This document shows positions 33,905 to 42,263 of a DNA stretch of 64,000 nucleotides, in pieces. The DNA is from an uncultured Hungatella sp. (lineage in GTDB: Bacteria > Bacillota > Clostridia > Lachnospirales > Lachnospiraceae). The DNA lies in contig CAMUJH010000011.1 in assembly GCA_947089145.1 (NCBI GenBank), positions 1 to 64,000 of the forward strand, read 5' to 3'. The notes beneath the pieces were generated by a model. The model made no database searches, had not been told where the DNA came from, and saw only the letters and a program-made list of their open reading frames with translations. Position 1 is the first letter of the stretch; each line of letters begins with the position of its first letter. Both the position numbers and the translations under genes were made by a program.

Positions 33905-34924
33905 ATGAGGATTCGCGAAGTAATGCACGGAACCGGTCTGAGTAAAAAAAGCATCCATCACTACATCCAGGAGGGCCTTCTGAAACCGAAAGCAGATGCC
34001 AACGGTTATTTTGACTTTTCCGAAGATGATCTGGAAAGGCTTATTCTAATCCGCCAGTTGAGAGATCTGGACATTCCTGTAAAAGACATACTCCGGATTC
34101 TTAACCATCCCGAAACCGCCATATTCATCCTGGCTTATCACCGGCGGAAGCTTCGCCGCAGAAAAGAGCTTCTTAAATGGCAGTATGAAAAAATATCCGC
34201 TTTGGAGAAAAAGCTGGTTTCCGTTCCTCCCATGACCCAGCTGGCCTGTATTTATGAAAACCGCCAGGCCTTTTCCTTCCCCCCTGAAGACTCCCTTCCT
34301 ATTGACGACGTTGACGCGGAGATCATTGCCTGCCATTTTTGGGGGAACCGAATGCGCAGCCTGGAATTAACGGAATATCGGAAATATTTGTATGGCCGTC
34401 TCCAGCAGCGCATAATCACTCACCAGACAAAAGAAAACGTCGCGCTGCGCAATTACCTCTGCTCTCTAAAGCCGCCGGAGATTGTATCCGAATATTTTCT
34501 CACCAAAGATCAGCTCTATGAGGAACTTCTCTGTCTGACTCCTGACAGATATCCGGAATATTCGGACAAGATCATTTCCGCCATAGCAGAAAATCTGGGC
34601 AAGCCTGCCTGGATCTTTGCCTGGAAAAAATATTACCACTGTTACCTATACCCCTCATCCGTCTATTATGATGATGAGACAAACATCCAATTATTCAGCG
34701 AGATCTTGCCGGAATATAAAACATACCAGGAAAATGCCAGAGCCTGCTGCAGTTATGTATTTCATCATTTCAATTCCAAATCCGGGGCTGCCTTAAAAGA
34801 CAGCCTGCTGAAAGCATTGGACGGATACATGGATCTAAACTCCAGCCATCATATGATCCTTTTAGGCCTCTACGCATTTAAGCTGCAGAAAACGGATCGG
34901 CGCCATGATTCTTCATCCGCCTGA
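33905..34924 (+). CDS. MerR-family transcriptional regulator
   Basis: A 339-residue protein with an N-terminal MerR winged helix (M-R-I-R-E-V-M-H-G-T-G-L-S-K-K-S-I-H-H-Y then G-Y-F-D-F-S-E-D-D-L and L-R-D-L-D-I-P-V-K-D-I). A long C-terminal part (about 120-339) is of unknown fold and may sense a ligand. It is much longer than simple MerR proteins. It is divergent from the flavin reductase gene, whose promoter has the 19-bp spacer typical of MerR control, so that gene is the likely target. Its 3' end overlaps the MATE gene on the other strand by 47 bases. Confidence 0.88.
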   Translation: MRIREVMHGTGLSKKSIHHYIQEGLLKPKADANGYFDFSEDDLERLILIRQLRDLDIPVKDILRILNHPETAIFILAYHRRKLRRRKELLKWQYEKISALEKKLVSVPPMTQLACIYENRQAFSFPPEDSLPIDDVDAEIIACHFWGNRMRSLELTEYRKYLYGRLQQRIITHQTKENVALRNYLCSLKPPEIVSEYFLTKDQLYEELLCLTPDRYPEYSDKIISAIAENLGKPAWIFAWKKYYHCYLYPSSVYYDDETNIQLFSEILPEYKTYQENARACCSYVFHHFNSKSGAALKDSLLKALDGYMDLNSSHHMILLGLYAFKLQKTDRRHDSSSA

Positions 34925-36239
34925 AGCAGATAACAAAAAACAGAATCCCGTATACAGTGGTAATAGGCGTAGCCAGCCCCATTCCCACAAGGGAAGCGCC
35001 GGGAATCCGGGACATGAGGACGGAAACAGGAATGCGCACGCATAGCGCGGAGGTAACTCCCTGAATCATCACAGGAATGCTTTTTCCGCTTCCATTAAAA
35101 TAGCCGATGCTGCTGAACAGAATACAGGTAAGGATGCAGTCTGCAGAAAATCCCTTCAGGTAATCTGCACTCTGAGCAATAACCTGAGGGTCATGGGTAA
35201 ACGCTGCAGACAAGAAACTTCCCCCGAAAAACCCTGCCAGAAAAATCACCACGCCCACGCTGCATCCCGTGATCATGGCTGTGCGGACGCCCGTCCAGGC
35301 CCGCTGTCTTTTCCCTGCGCCTATATTCTGCGCCACAAAGGCTGAAACGCTCTGCATTACCGAAGACGGAACCAGCATAATGAAAGACACGATCTTGGAA
35401 GCCACGCCATAGCCTGCTGACGGCATCAGCCCCATATGGTTCACAATGGAGTTGACCACCAGAAAGGAAATCTGCACCATAGCCTCCTGCAGCGCAATGG
35501 GCACTCCTATATTCAGTATCCTTTTCAGCTCCCTCTCATAGATCCGGCACTGGGCAAGGGAAAAGCGAATAGGAAGCTTCTGCCTCCGGATAATCGCTGC
35601 CGACAAAACCACGGATACCAGCTGGGCAAACACGGTTGCAAGAGCAGCCCCTGCCACGTCCATCCCAAATCCCCCGATCAAAAGCAGATCTCCTATAATA
35701 TTAACCACGCATGCGATCCCTACAAACAAAAACGGCAGGTTTGCATTTCCCACTCCCCGAAGCACGCCGCTGATCACGTTGTAGGCAATGATCACCACAA
35801 TGCCCGCCGAACAGATCCGGATATAAAGGATGGTTTTGTCCACCGACTGGGACGGCACCTGCAAAAGCGTGACGATCTTTCCGGCAAGCATCTCAAGCAC
35901 CACTGTCGCCCCGATTCCTATGGCGGCAAACAGCAAAATCGTGGTTCCCACTGTATTCCCCGCCTCCTCCGGCTTCTTCTCCCCTATGTGCTGCCCTATG
36001 ACAACCGTGGAACCCATAGCCAGACTGGTAATAATAAAGGTCACCATCTGCATAAAGGAACTTCCTGTTCCTACGGCGGAAATGCTGGCCGCATCCCCGA
36101 ACTGCCCCACCACCATCAGATCCACCGCTCCGTAAGCCGCCTGCAGAATCAGCGCTCCCAGCACCGGAACTGCAAAGCGGATCAAGGACCCGAATACCGG
36201 CCCCTCCACAAACGAAAGTTCTTTCTTCATCTTTTCCAT
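34878..36239 (-). CDS. MATE-family multidrug efflux transporter
   Basis: About 453 residues with some 12 membrane helices in two repeats, starting M-E-K-M-K-K-E-L-S-F-V-E-G-P-V, with G-A-V-D-L-M-V-V-G-Q-F-G near 35 and R-G-V-G-N-A near 165. It exports cationic drugs or metabolites using Na+ or H+. Its gene follows and is probably co-transcribed with a MarR-type repressor gene. The start at 36239 is chosen for its GGAGG, and the longer frame overlaps the repressor gene. Confidence 0.93.
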   Translation of the reverse strand: MEKMKKELSFVEGPVFGSLIRFAVPVLGALILQAAYGAVDLMVVGQFGDAASISAVGTGSSFMQMVTFIITSLAMGSTVVIGQHIGEKKPEEAGNTVGTTILLFAAIGIGATVVLEMLAGKIVTLLQVPSQSVDKTILYIRICSAGIVVIIAYNVISGVLRGVGNANLPFLFVGIACVVNIIGDLLLIGGFGMDVAGAALATVFAQLVSVVLSAAIIRRQKLPIRFSLAQCRIYERELKRILNIGVPIALQEAMVQISFLVVNSIVNHMGLMPSAGYGVASKIVSFIMLVPSSVMQSVSAFVAQNIGAGKRQRAWTGVRTAMITGCSVGVVIFLAGFFGGSFLSAAFTHDPQVIAQSADYLKGFSADCILTCILFSSIGYFNGSGKSIPVMIQGVTSALCVRIPVSVLMSRIPGASLVGMGLATPITTVYGILFFVICFRRMKNHGADPFSAA

Positions 36240-36240
36240 C

Positions 36241-36687
36241 TCACATTTCCTCCTGCCTGCCTGGCATACTGTCATGAAGCTTCTCTATGATTTCCACCGC
36301 TTCCCGGACCTGATCATCCGATATATCCTCTAAATTCTTCACCCAATCCCTGTGAAAATCCCTGACATACTTTTTCACATGGGCAGCCCCCTTATCTGTC
36401 AGCTTTAAAAGGCTTACCCTTTTATCCCCCTTGTCTCCCCGCTTCTCCACCATCCCCATAGCCTCCATCTCCTGTATCAGCTTCGTGATGCTGGGCATTG
36501 TAATATTCATCCTTGTGCTCACGTCACTGACCCGGCACTCCCCCTGCCTGAGGCACGTCTCCTCCACCTGCTCCAGAACATGAATATGGCGGGGCTTCAT
36601 CCCCTTGGGAAGCTCCGGCATTGTCTCCACAATATGCTTTGCCGTAAAGCACACATCCAAAAGACTCTTTAACCCGTTGGCAGTCAT
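36241..36687 (-). CDS. MarR-family transcriptional repressor
   Basis: A 148-residue winged-helix protein: V-S-D-V-S-T-R-M-N-I-T-M-P-S-I-T-K-L-I recognition region near 57-75 and wing K-R-G-D-K-G-D-K-R near 84, the MarR pattern. It most likely represses itself and the MATE pump, with a small aromatic or drug ligand releasing it. A matching palindromic operator overlaps the -10 of its promoter. AAGGAGG precedes the ATG. Confidence 0.92.
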   Translation of the reverse strand: MTANGLKSLLDVCFTAKHIVETMPELPKGMKPRHIHVLEQVEETCLRQGECRVSDVSTRMNITMPSITKLIQEMEAMGMVEKRGDKGDKRVSLLKLTDKGAAHVKKYVRDFHRDWVKNLEDISDDQVREAVEIIEKLHDSMPGRQEEM

Positions 36688-36718
36688 ACGCTCCCGTCCT
36701 CCTTACCCTTGCAATTTA

Positions 36719-36746
36719 TTTACTATTAATAATTACTAATAGTAAA
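36719..36746 (-). promoter_or_regulatory. MarR operator palindrome
   Basis: Perfect 10-bp inverted repeat TTTACTATTA (36719-36728) and TAATAGTAAA (36737-36746) with an 8-bp spacer. It starts at the -10 element of the marR promoter, so a bound repressor would block RNA polymerase. Confidence 0.8.
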
Positions 36747-36773
36747 TATATACTATCTCAGTCCATTTGTCAA
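36745..36773 (-). promoter_or_regulatory. Promoter of marR-MATE operon
   Basis: Minus strand TTGACA (36773-36768), 17-bp spacer, TATATT (36750-36745). The -35 is perfect and the -10 matches 5 of 6. Confidence 0.8.
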
Positions 36774-36787
36774 CCCTGAAACCATAA

Positions 36788-36820
36788 AACCGCCAAGGGG
36801 TCAATCCCACCCAGGCGGTT
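36788..36820 (-). terminator. Terminator of the dipeptide/D-amino-acid operon
   Basis: AACCGCC (36788-36794) pairs with GGCGGTT (36814-36820), and on the minus strand the stem is followed by TTTTAT. It lies after the aldolase gene. Confidence 0.8.
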
Positions 36821-36847
36821 CTACATGTTCCTCTCTTAAATTTCCAT

Positions 36848-37621
36848 TCACCTGCAGACAGCTTCCTCCAGTTCCCGCTTTACCCGGGCACAGGCATCGC
36901 TGAAAATCCCCGTATCCACAGAATATGACAGATACCGGACTCCTGCCCTGCTCCACATCTTCAGCGCCTCTGTACTGTCAGTAAACGTTCCCACCAGAAT
37001 TCCTTTCGCCTTGGCCTTCTCTGCAGCCTTCTCCATCTGACTGATAACAGAGGGATGCCCAATCTGCCCCGGCACTCCCAGACTCTGGGACAGATCATAC
37101 GGTCCCATAAACAAAATATCAATACCCGGGATCTCCAGAATCTCGTCCAGATTCCAGATGGCCTCCTGGCCCTCCAGCTGAATAATCACCAGCGACTGAT
37201 TAGACTCTGCAAAATAGATGTTCCTGTCAAGGGCAGAATAGTGAGCCGCCCTGACAAACCGGCAGATCCCCCTTTGCCCCTGAGGATAAAACTTCGCTCT
37301 CTCCACCACGGCCTTTGCCTCCCCGGCACTGGAAACCTGAGGCACCTGCACTCCTGCCGCCCCAATGTCCAGCACCCGGGAAATATCCTCATAATTGCTG
37401 ACCCGGACAATGGGGAGTATGCCTGCCGCCTGAGCCCCTCGGATATGGTTCTGAAGGCTCTCCAGGCTGGCCGGCCCATGCTCCATGTCAAGAATCACAA
37501 AATCCATCCCTGCATACCCTGCCGCTTCCACAAACGCCGGATCGCAGGTCTTCATAAAAGGCCCCACAACACAGCCCTGCCCGATCTTTTTCCGGAATGT
37601 CGTTATCAGTTCTCTATTCAT
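36848..37621 (-). CDS. HpcH/HpaI-family class II aldolase
   Basis: A 257-residue metal-dependent aldolase: F-V-I-L-D-M-E-H-G-P near 35, I-V-R-V near 70, G-A-A-G-V-Q-V-P-Q-V near 88, I-I-Q-L-E-G and M-G-P-Y-D-L-S near 170. Members cleave 2-keto-3-deoxy acids to pyruvate plus an aldehyde. It is the last gene of a scavenging operon for N-acyl-D-amino acids and peptides, where it may break down the resulting keto acid. Substrate is unknown. Confidence 0.9.
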   Translation of the reverse strand: MNRELITTFRKKIGQGCVVGPFMKTCDPAFVEAAGYAGMDFVILDMEHGPASLESLQNHIRGAQAAGILPIVRVSNYEDISRVLDIGAAGVQVPQVSSAGEAKAVVERAKFYPQGQRGICRFVRAAHYSALDRNIYFAESNQSLVIIQLEGQEAIWNLDEILEIPGIDILFMGPYDLSQSLGVPGQIGHPSVISQMEKAAEKAKAKGILVGTFTDSTEALKMWSRAGVRYLSYSVDTGIFSDACARVKRELEEAVCR

Positions 37622-37631
37622 AGGCTTTCCC

Positions 37632-38609
37632 CTATTCGCAAAAATGGCAGGCTACCTGATGGCCCGGCGCCGCCATCTTCAGGCCCGGCGCCTGCTCTTG
37701 GCAGATATCTTTGCATATAGGACATCTGGGATGAAACACGCAGCCAGACGGCGGCTTCACCGGGGACGGGATCTCTCCTGACAGGGCCATCCTGCTGCGC
37801 GCCTTATCCGGGTTGGGATTGGGGATGGCCGATAACAGGGCCTTTGTATAAAAATGCAGGGGATTTTTGTATATTTCCGTCTTATCCGCAATCTCCACCA
37901 CATGTCCCAGATACATGACGGCAACCCGGTGGCTGATATGACGGACCACGCTTAAGTCATGGGAGATAAATAAATAGGATAAATGATGGGTTTCCTGCAG
38001 CTTCCGCATTAAATTCAATACCTGGGCCCGCACGGATACATCCAGGGCCGATACCGGCTCGTCACAGACGATGAGCTCCGGATTCAGGGCCATGGCCCTG
38101 GCAATGCCGATTCTCTGGCGCTGTCCCCCTGAAAATTCATGGGGAAACCGTTTCATATGGTGTTTTCCCAGCCCCACCTCCCCAAGCAGCTCCTCCACCC
38201 TCTCCCGTCGCTCCTCTTTGGTTCCCATATGGTAGATAACGTAAGGCTCCCCTACGATCTGCTCCACTGTCATTTTAGGATTCAGGGAGGCATAGGGGTC
38301 CTGAAAAACCATCTGCATCTTCTTGCGCATTTCCCGAAGCCTGGCACCCCTCAGTCCCTGAATCGGCTGGCCCCGGAACAGGATCTCTCCCTCTGTGGCG
38401 TCTATGAGACGCAGAATCATCCTTCCCGTTGTGGATTTGCCGCAGCCGCTTTCTCCAACCAGTCCCAGGGTTTCCCCCTCATACAGATCCAGATTCACCC
38501 CGTCCACTGCCTTAACATATCCGGCAGTCCTCTTCAGAATGCCCTTTTTAACGGGAAAATGCTTTTTCAGATTCCTTACCTCCAAAATCTGCTTCTTGTC
38601 TTTATCCAT
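37632..38609 (-). CDS. Oligopeptide/dipeptide ABC transporter ATP-binding protein (OppF/DppF type)
   Basis: A 325-residue ATPase: Walker A G-E-S-G-C-G-K-S-T near 53, signature F-S-G-G-Q-R-Q-R near 159, Walker B L-I-V-C-D-E-P, and the C-terminal oligopeptide extension with C-V-F-H-P-R-C-P, C and C ligands typical of Opp/Dpp ATPases. It powers uptake together with the OppD partner; the genes overlap by 8 bases. Confidence 0.95.
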   Translation of the reverse strand: MDKDKKQILEVRNLKKHFPVKKGILKRTAGYVKAVDGVNLDLYEGETLGLVGESGCGKSTTGRMILRLIDATEGEILFRGQPIQGLRGARLREMRKKMQMVFQDPYASLNPKMTVEQIVGEPYVIYHMGTKEERRERVEELLGEVGLGKHHMKRFPHEFSGGQRQRIGIARAMALNPELIVCDEPVSALDVSVRAQVLNLMRKLQETHHLSYLFISHDLSVVRHISHRVAVMYLGHVVEIADKTEIYKNPLHFYTKALLSAIPNPNPDKARSRMALSGEIPSPVKPPSGCVFHPRCPICKDICQEQAPGLKMAAPGHQVACHFCE

Positions 38610-39603
38610 CTTCCTTCCCCCATTCTTCTGAGCAGCAGAAACATTTCACCGTATGTCCCTCCTGGCCGTAAGTATCCGGCTCCCTCTGCCAGCATATATC
38701 TCTGGCATAATCGCACCGGGGCGCAAACCGGCAGCCTTGATGCAGCCGGCTCAGATCCGGTACCGTGCCGCGGATAATCGGCAGTTCCCCCTGCTCTTCA
38801 TCCAGATTGGGCAAAGATTTCAGAAGCCCTCTGGTATAAGGATGCTTTGGCCTGTAAAACAGCTCCCTCACATCCGTACATTCCACAACAGTGCCCGCGT
38901 ACATTACCATAACTCTCTGGGCCGTCTCCGCAACAACGCCCAAATCATGGGTAATCAGCATCACAGACATTCCCAGCTCGTCTTTCAGCCGGTTAATCAA
39001 GTCCAGAATCTGGGCCTGAATCGTCACATCCAGGGCCGTGGTAGGTTCGTCTGCGATCAAAAGCTTGGGATTGCATGACAATGCCATGGCGATCATGACT
39101 CTCTGCCGCATTCCCCCGGATAATTCATGGGGGTACTGATTCATCCTCTCCCGGGGAGAAGGAATCTCCACCAGCTCTAAAAGCTCTGCAACCCGCCGGT
39201 CAAGTTCCTCCCCCTCCATCTTCCTGTGCAGCTTCAGCGCCTCTTTAATCTGATTCCCAACCGTAAAAAGAGGGTTCAAAGATGTCATAGGCTCCTGAAA
39301 GATCATCGCGATCTCGTTTCCCCGGATTCTGCAGATCTCCTTTTCCGTGCAGTTTAAAAGATTTTTCCCCTGAAACAAAATTTCTCCGGACAAAATTTTC
39401 CCGTTCTGCTTATGTATTAAGCCCAGGATCGACATGGAAGTCACTGACTTTCCGCAGCCGGACTCGCCTACAATAGCAAGGGTTTCCTTTGGATTTACGT
39501 GAAAGCTTACTCCGTCTACAGGCACTACCATGCCGTTATCCGCAGGAAATCCTGTCCTTAAATTTTTTACCTCAAGCAGATAATTTTTTGACTTGTCTTC
39601 CAT
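38602..39603 (-). CDS. Oligopeptide/dipeptide ABC transporter ATP-binding protein (OppD/DppD type)
   Basis: About 333 residues: Walker A G-E-S-G-C-G-K-S, signature L-S-G-G-M-R-Q-R, Walker B L-L-I-A-D-E-P, and the C-terminal cysteine cluster (C-R-F-A-P-R-C, then C). The start is placed at 39603, where AGAGGA has good spacing; longer upstream Mets overlap the permease gene. Confidence 0.95.
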   Translation of the reverse strand: MEDKSKNYLLEVKNLRTGFPADNGMVVPVDGVSFHVNPKETLAIVGESGCGKSVTSMSILGLIHKQNGKILSGEILFQGKNLLNCTEKEICRIRGNEIAMIFQEPMTSLNPLFTVGNQIKEALKLHRKMEGEELDRRVAELLELVEIPSPRERMNQYPHELSGGMRQRVMIAMALSCNPKLLIADEPTTALDVTIQAQILDLINRLKDELGMSVMLITHDLGVVAETAQRVMVMYAGTVVECTDVRELFYRPKHPYTRGLLKSLPNLDEEQGELPIIRGTVPDLSRLHQGCRFAPRCDYARDICWQREPDTYGQEGHTVKCFCCSEEWGKEDG

Positions 39604-39613
39604 TTTCATTCCT

Positions 39614-40555
39614 CTAATATTCAATCCGGGGATCGATATACACATAGATCAAATCCACTAATAAGTTGATAACAATGTAAGATGCCGCTATAAAAAGCAC
39701 GATTCCCTGAATCAGGGGATAGTCCCGGCGCAGAACCGCATTCATCAGAAGCCTTCCGATTCCAGGAAGATTAAATACCATCTCAATGGCAATGGCTCCT
39801 CCCAGCAGCACGGAAAACGTCATCCCCACAACCGTGACCGTGGGCACCATGGCATTTTTCATCACATGCTTCATGACCACTTTGCGGTACAGCACGCCTT
39901 TTGCCATGGCGGTTCTCACGTAATCCTGATCCAGAATCTCCAGCACGCTGGACCGGACCATTCTGGCTATAAATGCGGCCTGGGTAATTCCCAGAGATAC
40001 CGCCGGCAAAAACAGGGAGCGGATACAGCCTGCAGGGTCTTTAAAAAACGGCACATAGCCTCCTATGGGAAAAATCTGATGGTAAACGGCAAAAACAAGT
40101 ATCAGGTTCAATGCCAGCCAGAACTCCGGAATGGAAACTCCGAAAACGGAGAATACCATGGCGGCCTGGTCCAGAGCCTTTCCTCTGTTTACGGCGGACA
40201 GGATACCCAGGGTCACTCCGATGGATGCCGCGATCACCATGGCAAAGATGGTCAAAGCCATGGTCACCCCCAAATGCTCTCCTATGGCCTGGGTTACCGG
40301 CTGATTCAAAAAAATTGATTCTCCCAGATCCCCCCTCAGCAAATTCGAAAACCACTTCCCCATCTGTACCGCTACAGGCTGGTCATACCCCATCTGAGTC
40401 CTAAGTTCTGCTATCTGCTCCACTGTGGCGTCCGGCCCAAGCATAAGGCTGGCCGGATCGCCTGGTGAAAAAAATATCAGCATAAAGACAATGACAGATG
40501 GGATCAGCATGGTGGGAATCAATTGCAGCAGGCGTTTCAGTATATATGCTCCCAT
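39614..40555 (-). CDS. Dipeptide/nickel-type ABC transporter permease (DppB type)
   Basis: A 313-residue membrane protein with six helices and the DppB start M-G-A-Y-I-L-K-R-L-L-Q-L-I-P-T, the R-A-M-A-K-G-type coupling loop (Y-V-R-T-A-M-A-K-G near 215) and a final L-I-Y-V-Y-I-D-P-R-I-E-Y. It pairs with the DppC-type permease encoded at 43868-44695, although the deacylase and binding-protein genes lie between the two. Confidence 0.94.
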   Translation of the reverse strand: MGAYILKRLLQLIPTMLIPSVIVFMLIFFSPGDPASLMLGPDATVEQIAELRTQMGYDQPVAVQMGKWFSNLLRGDLGESIFLNQPVTQAIGEHLGVTMALTIFAMVIAASIGVTLGILSAVNRGKALDQAAMVFSVFGVSIPEFWLALNLILVFAVYHQIFPIGGYVPFFKDPAGCIRSLFLPAVSLGITQAAFIARMVRSSVLEILDQDYVRTAMAKGVLYRKVVMKHVMKNAMVPTVTVVGMTFSVLLGGAIAIEMVFNLPGIGRLLMNAVLRRDYPLIQGIVLFIAASYIVINLLVDLIYVYIDPRIEY

Positions 40556-40578
40556 AAATCATCCTCCATGAATCAGTC

Positions 40579-42240
40579 TTACTTCTCCAGATAACAATTC
40601 CAGAAAAAGGTAAACGGGCCTTCATCAAAATTCTTTAAGTTCTTGCTGCGGGTGGACAGCAGGAAGTAATCCCCGATTTTAATAAACGGCACGTCTCCCC
40701 ACATCCACTTCTCCTGGAACTCATCCCAGATCGCCTGTCTCTTTTCCGGATCTGCTTCCGCGTTCAGCTCCACGATCATCCGATCCTTCTCTTCATTCTC
40801 CCACCATCCCGGCCAGGTGCCGTCCAGATGAGGCAGTACGCCGGGGTCCGGAGTGAAAGTCGTGGCTCCGCTGAATATATTGTAGGCCGAAGGATCATTG
40901 CGCACCTGGGTAATGGTTGCCCAGTCCACAACCTGGACATCCACATTAAATCCTGCCTCTTTCATCTGCTGGGATGCGACTACGGCGATCTTGTACATGT
41001 ACGGATAATCTTTTGTGGTGTACCACACGACAGGTTCCCCATTGTAATCCGTTTCCGCCAGCAGGGCCTTCGCCTTCTCTATGTCATGCTGGTTGTACAT
41101 TTCCTTGCCGCCTTCGCTGTACAAAGGCTGTTCCTGGAACATGGCCGAACAGTCAATCCGGTAAAACAGCTCATTGCCAAAGGCCGCTTTCATGCATTCC
41201 TCCATGTCCAGGCAGGCCAGAAGCGCCTGTCTGGCTTTCACGTCTGTGAAGACGCCTTCTTTTTTGTTCAGAACCATCATAGGCCACCACCAGGGCTTTA
41301 TTACTACGGGCTCGCTGTTAGGGTCCATTTCAACCAGATCATACATGTCCGTGCTGATCTGCTCTCCAAAATGATATTCGCCTGTTGACACTCCGTCTTT
41401 TCTCACTGCATCCTCTGATACCGGGACAAATGTCAGCTGCTGGAAGTTAGCCGTCTTTCTGCCGCCATGGCCGCTTGGCTCCTCTTCCCTTGCGCAGTAT
41501 TCTTCAAACCTTTCCAGTTTCACATACTGGTCCGGCTTGTGTTCTGAAAATTTGTAAGGGCCTGTCCCGATAATATATTCCTCCGGAATTCCCTTTTCCT
41601 CAGCCGCGTCAATGGACTCTTTCGGGTAAATCCCGCCCTGCTGGTTTGGAAACGCCAGAAGCGTCGTCACCACTACAGAGGGCTCTGTCAGATACAGCTC
41701 CACGGTATAAGAATCCGTAACCTCGATTTTATCCAGTATTTTCCCTAATATGGCTCCGTAGCTGGTCTTCTCCACCCATCTCTTCAGTGACGCCTCCACA
41801 TCCTCTGAGGTCATTTCCTTTCCGTTGTGGAATTTAACCCCCTGTCTCAGTTTGATGGTGTAGTGGGTATTGTCCTCTGATACCGTGGTATCCTGGGCAA
41901 GCATTGGCACCGTGTTATAATCCGCGTCAATAGTATACAGTCCCTCAAGAATGTGGTATCCGATCTCCTGGGTAATAAACGCAGATGTCATATGGACGTC
42001 CAGCGTAGCCGGTTCCCCGATAACGGCAACCTTCAATTCCTCCGCCATATTGGCATCTGGCACCTCCTGTGCCTGACTTCCCTGTGTCTGTCCTCCTTCT
42101 GTCTGGCTTTCTCCTGTCCCCTGGCTTATCTCTGTCACTGTCTGGCTTTCCGGGGATGTTGTCTTTCCTCCACCGCTGCATCCGCTTACTGACATTGCGA
42201 TCATGATGGCTGCTAATCCCATAGATAATGCTCGTTTCAT
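40579..42240 (-). CDS. ABC transporter substrate-binding lipoprotein (family 5, peptide/nickel type)
   Basis: About 553 residues. A lipoprotein signal ends in S-V-S-G-C, followed by a Ser/Thr/Gln/Glu-rich linker and an SBP family 5 fold (E-P-A-T-L-D near 75, F-H-N-G-K-E-M-T near 135, Y-I-I-G-T-G-P-Y-K-F near 225). It catches peptides or peptide-like ligands outside the cell for the DppBC-OppDF transporter. The internal start (42240) with GAGGAGG begins exactly at the signal peptide. Confidence 0.94.
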   Translation of the reverse strand: MKRALSMGLAAIMIAMSVSGCSGGGKTTSPESQTVTEISQGTGESQTEGGQTQGSQAQEVPDANMAEELKVAVIGEPATLDVHMTSAFITQEIGYHILEGLYTIDADYNTVPMLAQDTTVSEDNTHYTIKLRQGVKFHNGKEMTSEDVEASLKRWVEKTSYGAILGKILDKIEVTDSYTVELYLTEPSVVVTTLLAFPNQQGGIYPKESIDAAEEKGIPEEYIIGTGPYKFSEHKPDQYVKLERFEEYCAREEEPSGHGGRKTANFQQLTFVPVSEDAVRKDGVSTGEYHFGEQISTDMYDLVEMDPNSEPVVIKPWWWPMMVLNKKEGVFTDVKARQALLACLDMEECMKAAFGNELFYRIDCSAMFQEQPLYSEGGKEMYNQHDIEKAKALLAETDYNGEPVVWYTTKDYPYMYKIAVVASQQMKEAGFNVDVQVVDWATITQVRNDPSAYNIFSGATTFTPDPGVLPHLDGTWPGWWENEEKDRMIVELNAEADPEKRQAIWDEFQEKWMWGDVPFIKIGDYFLLSTRSKNLKNFDEGPFTFFWNCYLEK

Positions 42241-42263
42241 ATCGTTCCTCCTCGTATAATAAA

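Noticed and set aside
35436-36290. Plus-strand ORF (284 codons) opposite MATE and MarR genes
   Set aside because: Histidine/lysine-rich shadow frame; MATE on the other strand is certain.
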